Source of the DNA: CAZOGW01 sp964579415
Lineage (GTDB): Bacteria > Actinomycetota > Acidimicrobiia > Spongiisociales > UBA5794
Direction of reading: 5' to 3'
DNA length: 25,018 nt
NCBI GenBank assembly: GCA_964579415.1
Contig: CAZOGW010000036.1
Location: 1 to 25,018, forward strand
The notes under the pieces are model-generated. The model was not told where the DNA came from and did not search any database. It saw nothing but the letters and a program-made list of their open reading frames with translations. Below are positions 7,186 through 14,344 of the stretch, one piece after another (position 1 is the stretch's first letter; each line of letters begins with the position of its first letter). The translations under genes were made by a program, and so were the position numbers.

Positions 7186-8460
7186 CTAACCCACATCCCT
7201 GCCGAGCAGATCCTCATAGGTCTCCCGGCGTACCACCAGGCGGGCGTTGCCGTCCTTGACGAATAGGACCGGGGGGCGGCGCACCATGTTGTAGTTGGAG
7301 CCCATGGAGTGGCCGTAGGCGCCGGTGACGGGGGTGGCCACCAGGTCCCCGACGGAAACGTCGGCGGGAACGCGGGCTTCGGCCACGATGATGTCGCCGG
7401 ACTCGCAGTGCTTGCCTACCACGCGCACCCGCTCGGGGCGGGCGGCGTCGACCGCTCGGGGGAGGAATGCCTCGTAGCCGCTGCCGTAGAGGACGGGGCG
7501 GGGGTTGTCGCTCATGCCGCCGTCGACGGCCAGGTAGGTGCGGATGCCGTCGATTCGCTTCAGGGTCCCCACCGTGTAAACCGTGACGGCGGCGTGGGCC
7601 ACGATGGCCCGGCCCGGCTCGGCGGTCACCCGGGCGCCGATCCCGGCCTCGGAGGCGGCACGGCGCACCGTGGCTCCCCATTCGGTGATCGACGGGGCGC
7701 TCTCCCCCTCCACGTAGGCGACGCCGAGCCCGCCGCCGACGGACAGCTCGGGAAGGGCGAAGTCGTTGACGATGGGGGCAAGGACGTCCACTTCACGGCG
7801 GAAGGAGGCGACATCGAAGACCTGACTGCCGATGTGGGCGTGGATACCCACCAGACGCATCGCCGGCGAGGCGGCGGCGCGGTCCACGGCCCGGCGCGCC
7901 TCGCCGCTCTCCACCGCGAGGCCGAACTTGGAGTCGGCGGCGCCGGTGCGGAGGAACTCGTGGGTGTGGGCCTCCACCCCGGGATTGACCCGGATCAGGA
8001 CGGCGGGGGCGTCGCAGCCTTCCGAGGTGACGGTGCTCTCGATGCGATCGAGCTCGTCGTGGGAGTCGACCACGATGCGGCCCACCCCGGCCTGGAGCGC
8101 GGCCTCCAGCTCGCGGGACGACTTGTTGTTGCCGTGCATCACCAGGCGGGCGGCGGGGATACCGGCGGAGAGGGCGACGTGCATCTCGCCCCCGGTGGCG
8201 ACGTCGAGGTGCATGCCCTCCTCGTGGGCGAGGCGGGCCATGGCCCGGCACAGGAACGCCTTGCCGGCGTAGGCGACACCGTCGCCGAAGGCTGCCACCG
8301 CCTCGCGGCAGCGGCTGCGCAGCTCCGCCTCGTCATAGACGAACAGCGGGGTCCCGAACTCGGCGGCCAACTCGACGACGTCGCAGCCGCCGATGGCGAG
8401 CCGCCCCGCCGGGCCGATCGTGGCGTTGTCGGGGAGCAGGGCGGGGGGTAGCGGCGACAT
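7186..8460 (-). CDS. lysA: Diaminopimelate decarboxylase
   Basis: LysA removes CO2 from meso-diaminopimelate to give lysine, using pyridoxal phosphate. From the ATG at 8458-8460 the product is 424 residues, the family norm. Visible are the PLP lysine in YAGKA (Lys67), HGNNKS (109-114), HAHIGSQ (207-213), EPGR (281-284), CESGD with the active-site Cys of the partner subunit (352-356) and TGAYGHSMGSNYN. A longer open frame to 8640 is rejected because the extra residues are Arg-rich shadow sequence. The gene starts 20 nt after the upstream hydrolase gene, suggesting cotranscription. The exosortase-associated PLP decarboxylase family is a relative, but the argS-lysA-hom context favours true LysA. 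Confidence 0.93.
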   Translation of the reverse strand: MSPLPPALLPDNATIGPAGRLAIGGCDVVELAAEFGTPLFVYDEAELRSRCREAVAAFGDGVAYAGKAFLCRAMARLAHEEGMHLDVATGGEMHVALSAGIPAARLVMHGNNKSSRELEAALQAGVGRIVVDSHDELDRIESTVTSEGCDAPAVLIRVNPGVEAHTHEFLRTGAADSKFGLAVESGEARRAVDRAAASPAMRLVGIHAHIGSQVFDVASFRREVDVLAPIVNDFALPELSVGGGLGVAYVEGESAPSITEWGATVRRAASEAGIGARVTAEPGRAIVAHAAVTVYTVGTLKRIDGIRTYLAVDGGMSDNPRPVLYGSGYEAFLPRAVDAARPERVRVVGKHCESGDIIVAEARVPADVSVGDLVATPVTGAYGHSMGSNYNMVRRPPVLFVKDGNARLVVRRETYEDLLGRDVG

Positions 8461-8480
8461 GATCCGGGCCCGTGCCGGCG

Positions 8481-9332
8481 TCAACCGGTGAGCCGGTCGG
8501 TCAACCAGGAAGCGCCGTCGGCGACGAGACCGAGGGTCGACTCGGCCCCGTCCTCGGAGGTGGTCTCGACGCTGACCAGCCACCATGCGCCGTTGTAGGA
8601 CTCGTCGGGGACGGTGACTTCGACGCCGGCCTGGCGCCACCGGTCGACCAGGGCCCTCACCCGGGTCCCGGCGCCGAAGGGGACCACCCGCACCGGACCG
8701 GACGGCGCAGCCTCGGTGAGGCGGCGCTCGAAGAGGCTGTCGTAGAGGGTGCGGGTGAGCTGGTAGCCGAGCACCTCGACGGCGCCCTCGTCCTGGAGCC
8801 GTTCCAGCATCGCCGCCACCGGTTCCTGCTGCTGACCCTTGAGAGCGGCGATGTGGTGGTTACGGAACACCTCGTTGAGGTAGGCGCGGCCGTCGGCCAC
8901 CGGGTCCCACAGCAGCAGCGGGGCACCCGGATCGGCGGCCTCGACGGCGGGGATGGCACCGACACGGGTGCCGAGATAGCCGATCCGCTCCACGCCGGTG
9001 CGCCGCCGCAGCAGGTCCGCCACCTCATGGGTGGATTCGGCCATGGCGCCGATGGTCACCGTGTCCGGGTCGCCCTGGCTGTTGCCGGTGCCCCGGTAGT
9101 GGAAGCGGAGCACGGCTATGCCGGCGGCGGCCAGCTCCCGGCCGATGAGGACCTCCTTGCGATAGGAGCGGAAGATCTCGGCGTGGATGGTGGGACAGAC
9201 GACCACGCCGGCGACGGGGTCGCCGGCGGGGAGGTGGGTGACGGCGAACATCTCGGCCGGTTCGCCGAGGAATGCGACCTCTTCCCGGGTGCCGGTGGAG
9301 CGATCGACACGGATGCCCGGGGTCGACGTCAC
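8481..9332 (-). CDS. Alpha/beta hydrolase-fold protein, resembles exosortase-associated hydrolase 2
   Basis: The start is chosen at the GTG at 9330-9332, which overlaps the stop of the upstream hydrolase gene as GTGA, a classic translational coupling. This gives 283 residues. The sequence has hydrolase-fold features: VVVCPTIHAE (44-53), the oxyanion-type turn FHYRGTGNS (77-85) and a nucleophile-elbow position reading G-T-R-V-G (121-125). Arg replaces the catalytic Ser/Cys, so ordinary hydrolysis is doubtful. From memory, proteins called exosortase A system-associated hydrolase 2 also have Arg at this position. No exosortase is in the window. The partners are an ACP and a second hydrolase upstream and lysA 20 nt downstream. 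Substrate unknown. Confidence 0.72.
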   Translation of the reverse strand: MTSTPGIRVDRSTGTREEVAFLGEPAEMFAVTHLPAGDPVAGVVVCPTIHAEIFRSYRKEVLIGRELAAAGIAVLRFHYRGTGNSQGDPDTVTIGAMAESTHEVADLLRRRTGVERIGYLGTRVGAIPAVEAADPGAPLLLWDPVADGRAYLNEVFRNHHIAALKGQQQEPVAAMLERLQDEGAVEVLGYQLTRTLYDSLFERRLTEAAPSGPVRVVPFGAGTRVRALVDRWRQAGVEVTVPDESYNGAWWLVSVETTSEDGAESTLGLVADGASWLTDRLTG

Positions 9333-10267
9333 GCGGATGCCCGGGCGACGGCGGCCAGGGCCTCGGCCCTGACCCGCTCCTGGACGTCGAGGGTGACCAG
9401 GCCGCGCACCACTCCGGGCACCACCTCCACCTCGACCAGGTCGCCTGCCTGCCCCAGCAGCTTCCCGAGGCGGCCCTCGGCGGCCTTCTGGAACTGCGCC
9501 CACAGGTAGTCGTCCTCGCCGAACACGATGCGGACCGGGACGCCGCGGCCGGTCAGCGCCCGCAGCGGTGTGAGGAAGCCCTCCGCCGCCTCGAAGGCTT
9601 CGGCGTTGCGGGACGGCCCGCCCGCCTTCGCCCCGCCGAGGCGAGCCTTGGCCGCCATCGAGGCGACCCGCCAGGCGTTGCGGCGGGCGGTCCTGCTGGT
9701 GGCGAGGCGGCGCAGGCTGCGCTTGTTGACCGCCTTGCGGGCCAGTTCCCCTCCGCTGGCGTACTGGGCGATGTGTGACGTGCCGCCGCGACCCTTGGTG
9801 ATGTGGCGGGGCGGCGGCGCCAGCAGGACCAGCCGGTCGACCCGGGTATCGTCGGCGGCCACCGCCAGAGCGGTCCGGGATCCGTAACAGGTGCCGATGA
9901 GCACGAACCGCTCCACACCGCCCTCGGCGAGCTCGGCCATGGCCGCCCGCAGGACCTCGACGGCGGGCCGGTCGAGGTCGTACTCCACCGAGCCGCCCAG
10001 GCTCTCGCCCAGGCCGGGATAGTCGAAGCGGATGGTGGGATGCCCGGCGCCGGCGATGTCCCGCGCCAGCGTCACCCAGAGGCGGTTGCGGCCGATGGTG
10101 GTGCACCCGGGCTGGGTGCCTCCGAGAAGGACGACGCCGGTGGACGAGGCGGGGCCGGAAGACGGTCGGCTGACGAACCCGAAGTAGGTCTGGGCGTCGG
10201 GCGGGAAGAACCGGGGTTCCTCGATCACGGCACCGCGCGACATTGCCTCCGCCTCTGTCATCGTCAT
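9329..10267 (-). CDS. Alpha/beta hydrolase-fold protein, resembles exosortase-associated hydrolase 1
   Basis: The 312-residue protein has an alpha/beta hydrolase fold: GVVLLGGTQPG (44-54), FDYPGLGES (81-89) and the nucleophile elbow G-T-C-Y-G (125-129) with Cys127 in place of Ser, then VDRLVLLAPP. A likely acid lies in FGEDDYLW. I see no clear catalytic His near the C-terminus, where the sequence reads VPGVVRGLV. It could be a thioesterase, an acyltransferase or a non-catalytic protein. The ATG is preceded by AAGGGA; a second ATG lies two codons downstream. It follows the ACP gene by 42 nt and overlaps the next hydrolase by 4 nt, so ACP, hydrolase 1 and hydrolase 2 probably form one functional set acting on an ACP-bound acyl group. 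Confidence 0.75.
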   Translation of the reverse strand: MTMTEAEAMSRGAVIEEPRFFPPDAQTYFGFVSRPSSGPASSTGVVLLGGTQPGCTTIGRNRLWVTLARDIAGAGHPTIRFDYPGLGESLGGSVEYDLDRPAVEVLRAAMAELAEGGVERFVLIGTCYGSRTALAVAADDTRVDRLVLLAPPPRHITKGRGGTSHIAQYASGGELARKAVNKRSLRRLATSRTARRNAWRVASMAAKARLGGAKAGGPSRNAEAFEAAEGFLTPLRALTGRGVPVRIVFGEDDYLWAQFQKAAEGRLGKLLGQAGDLVEVEVVPGVVRGLVTLDVQERVRAEALAAVARASA

Positions 10268-10280
10268 AAAGTCCCTTGCC

Positions 10281-10303
10281 GTACTACGTACTACGTACTA
10301 CGT
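10281..10303. repeat. Heptamer array, 3 x GTACTAC
   Basis: Three tandem GTACTAC units plus GT fill the short gap between the ACP stop codon and the first hydrolase start, leaving only 6 nt on the ACP side. The array is therefore likely to lie within a transcribed operon. Confidence 0.93.
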
Positions 10304-10309
10304 CGTATC

Positions 10310-10552
10310 TCATCTCTTGGCGTCCACCATCGCGGCGATCGACGCGATGGTCTCGAAGTTGTCCAGGTTCACGTCGTCGGCGTCGATGTAGACGTCGAAC
10401 GTCACCTCGATGAACTCCACCATCTCGTGGATACCCACCGAGTCCACGATCTCCTCTTCAAGAAGGTTCGTGTCTGCATCCAGGACCACATCGGCAGCCG
10501 GCACGAACGTGCCGGTCAAGTAGTCGATCAGCCTGGCGACGGTGTCGCTCAT
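10310..10552 (-). CDS. Acyl carrier protein
   Basis: An 80-residue acyl carrier protein. The signature IVDSVG (35-40) provides Ser38 for the phosphopantetheine arm, followed by the acidic helix EMVEFIEVTFDVYIDADDV. The start is the ATG at 10550-10552, with GGAG about 7 nt upstream; an upstream Met would give 100 residues but has no such support. It lies between argS and two hydrolase-fold genes, away from any visible fatty acid synthesis gene, so it is probably a dedicated carrier for a special acyl or aminoacyl group and not the housekeeping AcpP. A similar ACP plus two-hydrolase set is known near exosortase A loci, where an acyl-CoA ligase is also present; none is in this window. Confidence 0.88.
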   Translation of the reverse strand: MSDTVARLIDYLTGTFVPAADVVLDADTNLLEEEIVDSVGIHEMVEFIEVTFDVYIDADDVNLDNFETIASIAAMVDAKR

Positions 10553-10620
10553 CGGAAACTCCGGTTCACCGGGTACTGCGGCGATCCGATCGTAGTAGTC
10601 GCCGGGTCCCACTTCGCCAC

Positions 10621-10645
10621 ATAGTACGTACTACGTAGTACGTAG
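10621..10645. repeat. Mixed-orientation heptamers with overlapping palindromes
   Basis: The units read ATAGTAC, GTACTAC, GTAGTAC and GTAG. They create two overlapping perfect 12-bp palindromes, TAGTACGTACTA (10622-10633) and TACTACGTAGTA (10629-10640). The element sits 1 nt from the argS stop codon and upstream of the ACP gene. Confidence 0.92.
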
Positions 10646-10646
10646 C

Positions 10647-12419
10647 CTACATCCGCTCCGGCACGGGGATGGCCAGCAGATCGAGCACCAACCGCAGCAC
10701 ACGCAGGGTGACGTCGACCAGGCCGAGCCACGAGGCTTGGCGGGCCGGGTCGGGCTCGCTGAGGATGTGGCAGGCCTCATAGAATCGGTTGAAGTCGGTG
10801 GCCACCTCGTAGGCGTACTCGGCGAGGTGATTGGGAGCCCGGGTGTCGACCGCCCGCTCGAGGACGTCCCCGAGACGCAGCAGCCGCAGCATCAGGTTGC
10901 GCTCCACGTCGACGGTGGGAGCGATGAGCTCCCCGGGAGTCAGGCCGCGCTCGGCGGCGTTGCGTAGGATCGACTGGATACGGACCGCCCCGTAGAGAAG
11001 GTAGGGGCCGGTCTTCCCCTCGAAGGACACGAACCGGTCCAGGTCGAAGATGTAGTCCGAGGTGCGGTGGTTGGCCAGGTCGCCGTACTTGAGGGCGGCG
11101 ATACCGACCGTGGTGGCGATGCGCTGCCGCTCCTCGGCCGGGTAGCCGGAGGCGAGGTCGTTCTCGTCGAGGCGCTGGGTGGCGCGGGCGACAGCGTCGT
11201 CGATGAGTTCCTGCAACCCCGGCAGCCCGCCATCGCGGGTGCGCAGCGGCCGGCCGTCGGTGCCATTGACCGTGCCGAAGGGGTCGTGTTCCAGCACCAC
11301 GTCGGGCCCGGCGATACCCGCCTTGCGTGCTGCCCGGAACACCTGGGCGAAGTGGAGTGACTGGCGGGCGTCGACCACGTAGAAGATGTCCTCGGCACCG
11401 AGGTCGTCGACCCTCTCCTCGATGGTGGCCACGTCGGTTGTGGCGTACAGGTAGCCGCCGTCGGAGCGGACCAGCAGCAGGGGCGGCATGGGAGCTTTGT
11501 CGTCCGGTTCCGATACGTCGATCACCATGGCGCCGTCGCTCTCGACGAGAACGCCGGCTGCGGCGATGCGCTCCATCATCGCCGGGATGCGTGCCTGCAC
11601 CTGGGCCTCGCCGTACCAGACGTCGAAGTGGACGTCGAGGGCGTCGTACACCTCACGCATGGCGGTTATCGAGGTGTCCCGGAAGTGCTGCCACAGGGCG
11701 CGGTAGCCGGGTCGCCGCTCCTGGAGCTGGAGTGTGGCCAGCTTGGCTTCGGCTGCGAAGACGGGATCCTCGGCAGCGAGCTTGGCCCCCGCCGGGTAGA
11801 GCTCCTCCAGGTCGCCCATGGTGACCGGCGACTCGGCGGGGAAGGGATGTGTGGCCTCCGGGTCGAAGTAGGGGAGGTCGGGACGGCGGCGGGCGAGGAG
11901 GGCGATGAGCTGGCCCATCGGCGCTCCCCTGTCGCCGAGGTGGACATCGCCGACGACGTCGTTGCCGGCGAAACGGAGCAGCCGCTTGATCGATTCGCCG
12001 ATGATGGCGGGACGGAGGTGGCCGACGTGGAGTTGCTTGGCCACGTTGGGCCCGCCGTAGTCGACGAGGATCCGCCGGGGACGCGACACCGGGTCGACGT
12101 CGAGCCGCTCGTCGGCGGCCATGCGACCCACCCGCTCGGCGATCCAGTCGTCGCGCAGGTCGATGTTGACGAAGCCGGGGCCGGCGATGCTCAGGTCGGA
12201 GACGATGTCGCGGGCGTCGGCGGCCTCGTCGATGACCGCCTGGGCCAGCTCGCGGGGATTGCGCCCCGCTTCGTTGGCCGCGGCCAGGGCGCCGTTGCAC
12301 TGGAACTGAGCCAGCTCCGGCCGCGACGACACCACCACCGTCCCGTAGGAGGGGTCGAGACCGAGCCGGGCGAAGGCCCCGCCGAAGATGCCGGACAGGT
12401 GCCGGGTGACCGATGCCAT
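10647..12419 (-). CDS. argS: Arginine--tRNA ligase
   Basis: ArgRS charges tRNA-Arg with arginine in the cytoplasm. From the ATG at 12417-12419 the product is 590 residues, normal for the family. It has the ArgRS N-terminal domain (FVNID near 83-87), GPNVAKQLHVGHLR with the HIGH motif as HVGH (131-134), a degenerate KMSKS region (GRPLRTRDGG), FVSFEGKTGPYLLYG, and the C-terminal anticodon-binding DALR domain ending near LLAIPVPERM. A longer open frame to 12593 runs through the tRNA gene and is rejected. Its upstream neighbour is tRNA-Arg(CCG) on the same strand, and downstream are the ACP gene and lysA. Confidence 0.97.
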   Translation of the reverse strand: MASVTRHLSGIFGGAFARLGLDPSYGTVVVSSRPELAQFQCNGALAAANEAGRNPRELAQAVIDEAADARDIVSDLSIAGPGFVNIDLRDDWIAERVGRMAADERLDVDPVSRPRRILVDYGGPNVAKQLHVGHLRPAIIGESIKRLLRFAGNDVVGDVHLGDRGAPMGQLIALLARRRPDLPYFDPEATHPFPAESPVTMGDLEELYPAGAKLAAEDPVFAAEAKLATLQLQERRPGYRALWQHFRDTSITAMREVYDALDVHFDVWYGEAQVQARIPAMMERIAAAGVLVESDGAMVIDVSEPDDKAPMPPLLLVRSDGGYLYATTDVATIEERVDDLGAEDIFYVVDARQSLHFAQVFRAARKAGIAGPDVVLEHDPFGTVNGTDGRPLRTRDGGLPGLQELIDDAVARATQRLDENDLASGYPAEERQRIATTVGIAALKYGDLANHRTSDYIFDLDRFVSFEGKTGPYLLYGAVRIQSILRNAAERGLTPGELIAPTVDVERNLMLRLLRLGDVLERAVDTRAPNHLAEYAYEVATDFNRFYEACHILSEPDPARQASWLGLVDVTLRVLRLVLDLLAIPVPERM

Positions 12420-12452
12420 GAGTTGGCGAGGATACCGGGCGGGGAGTAGCCG

Positions 12453-12466
12453 TATCCAGTATCCAG
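12453..12466. repeat. Two TATCCAG heptamers upstream of argS
   Basis: Two tandem TATCCAG units (NNRRTAC form TGGATAC) lie 33 nt upstream of the argS start, between argS and the tRNA gene. It is the shortest array of the family; two units could arise by chance, but the unit fits the shared pattern and position. Confidence 0.6.
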
Positions 12467-12509
12467 CACGCGGGCACGGCGATCGGCACGCGGCGAGAGG
12501 CGGGAAGTG

Positions 12510-12581
12510 TGCCCCAGGCAGGATTCGAACCTGCGCACCCGGCTCCGGAGGCCGGTGCTCTATCCCCTGAGCTACTGGGGC
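12510..12581 (-). tRNA. tRNA-Arg (anticodon CCG)
   Basis: The 72-nt gene folds as a full cloverleaf. The acceptor GCCCCAG pairs with CTGGGGC, the D arm has GCTC/GAGC, the anticodon stem CCGGC/GCCGG encloses the loop CTCCGGA with anticodon CCG, and the T arm is GCAGG-TTCGAAT-CCTGC. The discriminator is A, and CCA is not encoded. It reads CGG arginine codons, common in this GC-rich genome. It lies 90 nt upstream of argS on the same strand, so tRNA and synthetase may be cotranscribed. Confidence 0.95.
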
Positions 12582-12706
12582 GCGGGCCTCCATGGTAACT
12601 GCGCCCGAGATCCTCCGGCTCGCTCCGCTACATCGGCATCGGCATCGGCGCGCCCGCCCATCGGGCTCCCCTGCCGGGAAGGGGGTTCGCCGTCCCGCCC
12701 TCGCCG

Positions 12707-13291
12707 CTAGATCGGCCGGTCCTGCTTATCCCGTTTGGCGGCCTTCTGCGCCTTCTTCCAGGCGCGCACCTCGGCCAGGGTCTCCGGGCCGGTGACGTCG
12801 GCCACCGACCGGGGAGTGGCGTCGGCGAACACGCCGGCGGCGCCCTCCCACCCCGGCGGTGCCACACCCTGGGTCTTGGCCAGCAGCGCCACGAAGATCT
12901 TCGTCTTCTCCTCGCCGAAGCCGGGGAGGGCACGCAGGCGGCGTGACAGTTCGGATCCGTCGGCGACGCCGGCCCACACATCGGCCCCCTCGCCGCCGTA
13001 TTCGTCGGCGATCACCCCGCAAAGGGCATGGATGCGCTTGCCCATGGCGCCGGGGAAGCGGTGGATCGCCGGCTTGGCGGCGCACACGGCCACGAAGTCC
13101 TCCTCGCTCATGGCGGCGATGCGCTCGGCATCGAGGTGACCGAGCCGGTCGCGCAGGGTGCGAGGCCCGGAGAACGCCCACTCCATCGGCACCTGCTGGT
13201 CGAGCAGCATCCCGATCAGCAAGGCGGTGCCGTCCTCATTGAGCAACCCGTCGGCCCCTGGATCACCGGTGATGTAGAGCGTGCCTGCCAT
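12707..13291 (-). CDS. HhH-GPD-type base excision DNA repair protein, uncharacterised
   Basis: The 194-residue protein begins with a short strand region containing ALLIGMLLDQQVPMEWAF, then FPGAMGKRIHALC and the helix-hairpin-helix LPGFGEEKTKIFVALLAK (about residues 137-154), followed by a Lys-rich tail. This pattern matches the actinobacterial uncharacterised HhH-GPD family related to DNA glycosylases. I see neither the catalytic Asp of the HhH-GPD glycosylases in a clear context nor the Fe-S cysteines of endonuclease III, so the activity is unproven. The start is ATG, preceded by a weak GGTGGGTGG element. It lies upstream of the tRNA-argS block and beside genes for DNA end joining further right. 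Confidence 0.82.
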   Translation of the reverse strand: MAGTLYITGDPGADGLLNEDGTALLIGMLLDQQVPMEWAFSGPRTLRDRLGHLDAERIAAMSEEDFVAVCAAKPAIHRFPGAMGKRIHALCGVIADEYGGEGADVWAGVADGSELSRRLRALPGFGEEKTKIFVALLAKTQGVAPPGWEGAAGVFADATPRSVADVTGPETLAEVRAWKKAQKAAKRDKQDRPI

Positions 13292-13327
13292 CCACCCACC
13301 GTACCAGCATCGTCACCTCCCGCCAGA

Positions 13328-13357
13328 CGTGATACGTAATACGTGATACGTAATACG
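13328..13357. repeat. Heptamer array, alternating CGTGATA / CGTAATA
   Basis: Four heptamers alternate strictly at one base, then CG. It is the reverse complement of the unit found at 7124-7170. The array ends 1 nt before the stop codon of the CPBP protease gene and fills half of the gap to the HhH-GPD gene. Confidence 0.94.
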
Positions 13358-13358
13358 C

Positions 13359-14126
13359 TCAGAACACGTTGCCGAGTGCACCCAGGCGCCACAGCACGAG
13401 AAGGTCCATGGTGATGGCGACGGCGACGTGGAGGAAGAAGCCGGGGACGAAGCTGCGGGAGCGGAGGGCCATGGTGCCGAGGATGAGCCCGGCAAAGACT
13501 GCGGCGAAGGCCTCGGGCATCGGCTTGCCGAAGTGGATCATCGTGTAGGGGATGGTCATCACCGGGACCGCCAGCCAGCCGAGGCGGGGATGGAGGCCGA
13601 ACGTCATGAAACCGCGGAAGAACGCCTCGACACCGAGGAACTGCAGGGCGTAGCCGGCCTGGTAGACCCAGAAGCCGAGCCCGCCCTCGGCGGCCCGGTC
13701 GTAGAAGGGGTAGAACGTCAGGAAGGACTCGAAGCTCGAGGCCCAGATCAGCAGCGGGAGCATCACCAGGTAGAGCAGCCCGTAGGCGGGCAGATGGGGA
13801 GCGATGCCGCGCACGGTGTAGCCGAGGTCGGAGGGACGGCGGCGCAGGATCCACACTCCGATCGCCAGCGGTGCCAGCACCCGCCATACCAGCGAGGACA
13901 GGCCCCACCACACGTAGCCGAAGGCGTCCACCAGGTCGGCCAGCGTGGCGTTGTCCCGCCCGGCCACCCATCCGGCCAGGCCGACACTGCGGTAGAACCC
14001 GGGCCTCCCCCAGTACTCGAACACCAGCAGCAGCAGTGTCGAAGACACCAGCACCACGACGGCATCCCGGTCCTCGCGTCCGAGCCTCACCTCGTCCATC
14101 CAGGGTGCGATCCGCCGGCGCAACAC
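13359..14126 (-). CDS. CPBP family intramembrane glutamic endopeptidase (CAAX protease-like)
   Basis: A polytopic membrane protein of 255 residues with hydrophobic segments near 21-38, 66-95, 110-130, 150-165, 183-198, 205-220 and 228-248. It carries the CPBP/Abi motifs: E167-x-x-x-R171 (one Glu only, the first of the usual EE pair being Val), His198 in IPYTMIHFGKP and His233 in GFFLHVAV. Relatives cleave membrane-bound substrates, and some process or confer immunity to bacteriocins; the substrate here is unknown. The start is GTG with AGAGG about 9 nt upstream; an ATG ten codons in is an alternative. The gene diverges from ku across a 218-nt gap with two heptamer arrays. Confidence 0.88.
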   Translation of the reverse strand: MLRRRIAPWMDEVRLGREDRDAVVVLVSSTLLLLVFEYWGRPGFYRSVGLAGWVAGRDNATLADLVDAFGYVWWGLSSLVWRVLAPLAIGVWILRRRPSDLGYTVRGIAPHLPAYGLLYLVMLPLLIWASSFESFLTFYPFYDRAAEGGLGFWVYQAGYALQFLGVEAFFRGFMTFGLHPRLGWLAVPVMTIPYTMIHFGKPMPEAFAAVFAGLILGTMALRSRSFVPGFFLHVAVAITMDLLVLWRLGALGNVF

Positions 14127-14176
14127 TCTTGACCTCTACTTCTTCCCGCACTCCCACTGACCGTGCTGCGGGGGAT

Positions 14177-14206
14177 CGTACTACGTACTACGTACTACGT
14201 ACTACG
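14177..14206. repeat. Heptamer array, 4 x CGTACTA
   Basis: Four perfect tandem units (GTACTAC register, GTAYYNN orientation) lie between the divergent CPBP and ku genes. With the opposite array at 14249-14283 they form an inverted pair around 42 nt that contains the palindrome TGTACGTACA (14233-14242). Confidence 0.94.
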
Positions 14207-14248
14207 CCGGGAACAGGAGACCCGCAGGAAGATGTACGTACACAATCC

Positions 14249-14283
14249 GTATTACCTAGTACTTAGTACCTAGTACTTAGTAC
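14249..14283. repeat. Heptamer array, GTATTAC then CTAGTAC / TTAGTAC alternating
   Basis: Five heptamers run GTATTAC, CTAGTAC, TTAGTAC, CTAGTAC, TTAGTAC. The strict alternation implies duplication of a 14-bp block. The array ends 61 nt upstream of the ku start codon, close to where the ku promoter should be. Confidence 0.94.
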
Positions 14284-14344
14284 CCATCCACCAGTTGTCC
14301 ACAGGTCGGCGCTATCGTCAGGACGTCGTTGCGGAGGTTGCAGC

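Noticed and set aside
9333..10106. Long N-terminal extension of the second hydrolase
   Set aside because: The extra residues are an out-of-frame reading of hydrolase 1; the GTGA overlap gives a natural start.
8481..10552. A complete exosortase / PEP-CTERM locus
   Set aside because: No exosortase, acyl-CoA ligase or PEP-CTERM protein is visible in the window; only the ACP and hydrolase resemblance remains.
12420..12593. N-terminal extension of argS
   Set aside because: The extra codons run through the tRNA-Arg gene; ArgRS length and the conserved N-terminus fit the ATG at 12419.
12631..12648. Three CATCGG hexamers between the HhH-GPD gene and the tRNA
   Set aside because: Only three short copies with a 6-bp period, not matching the heptamer family; too little to support a feature.
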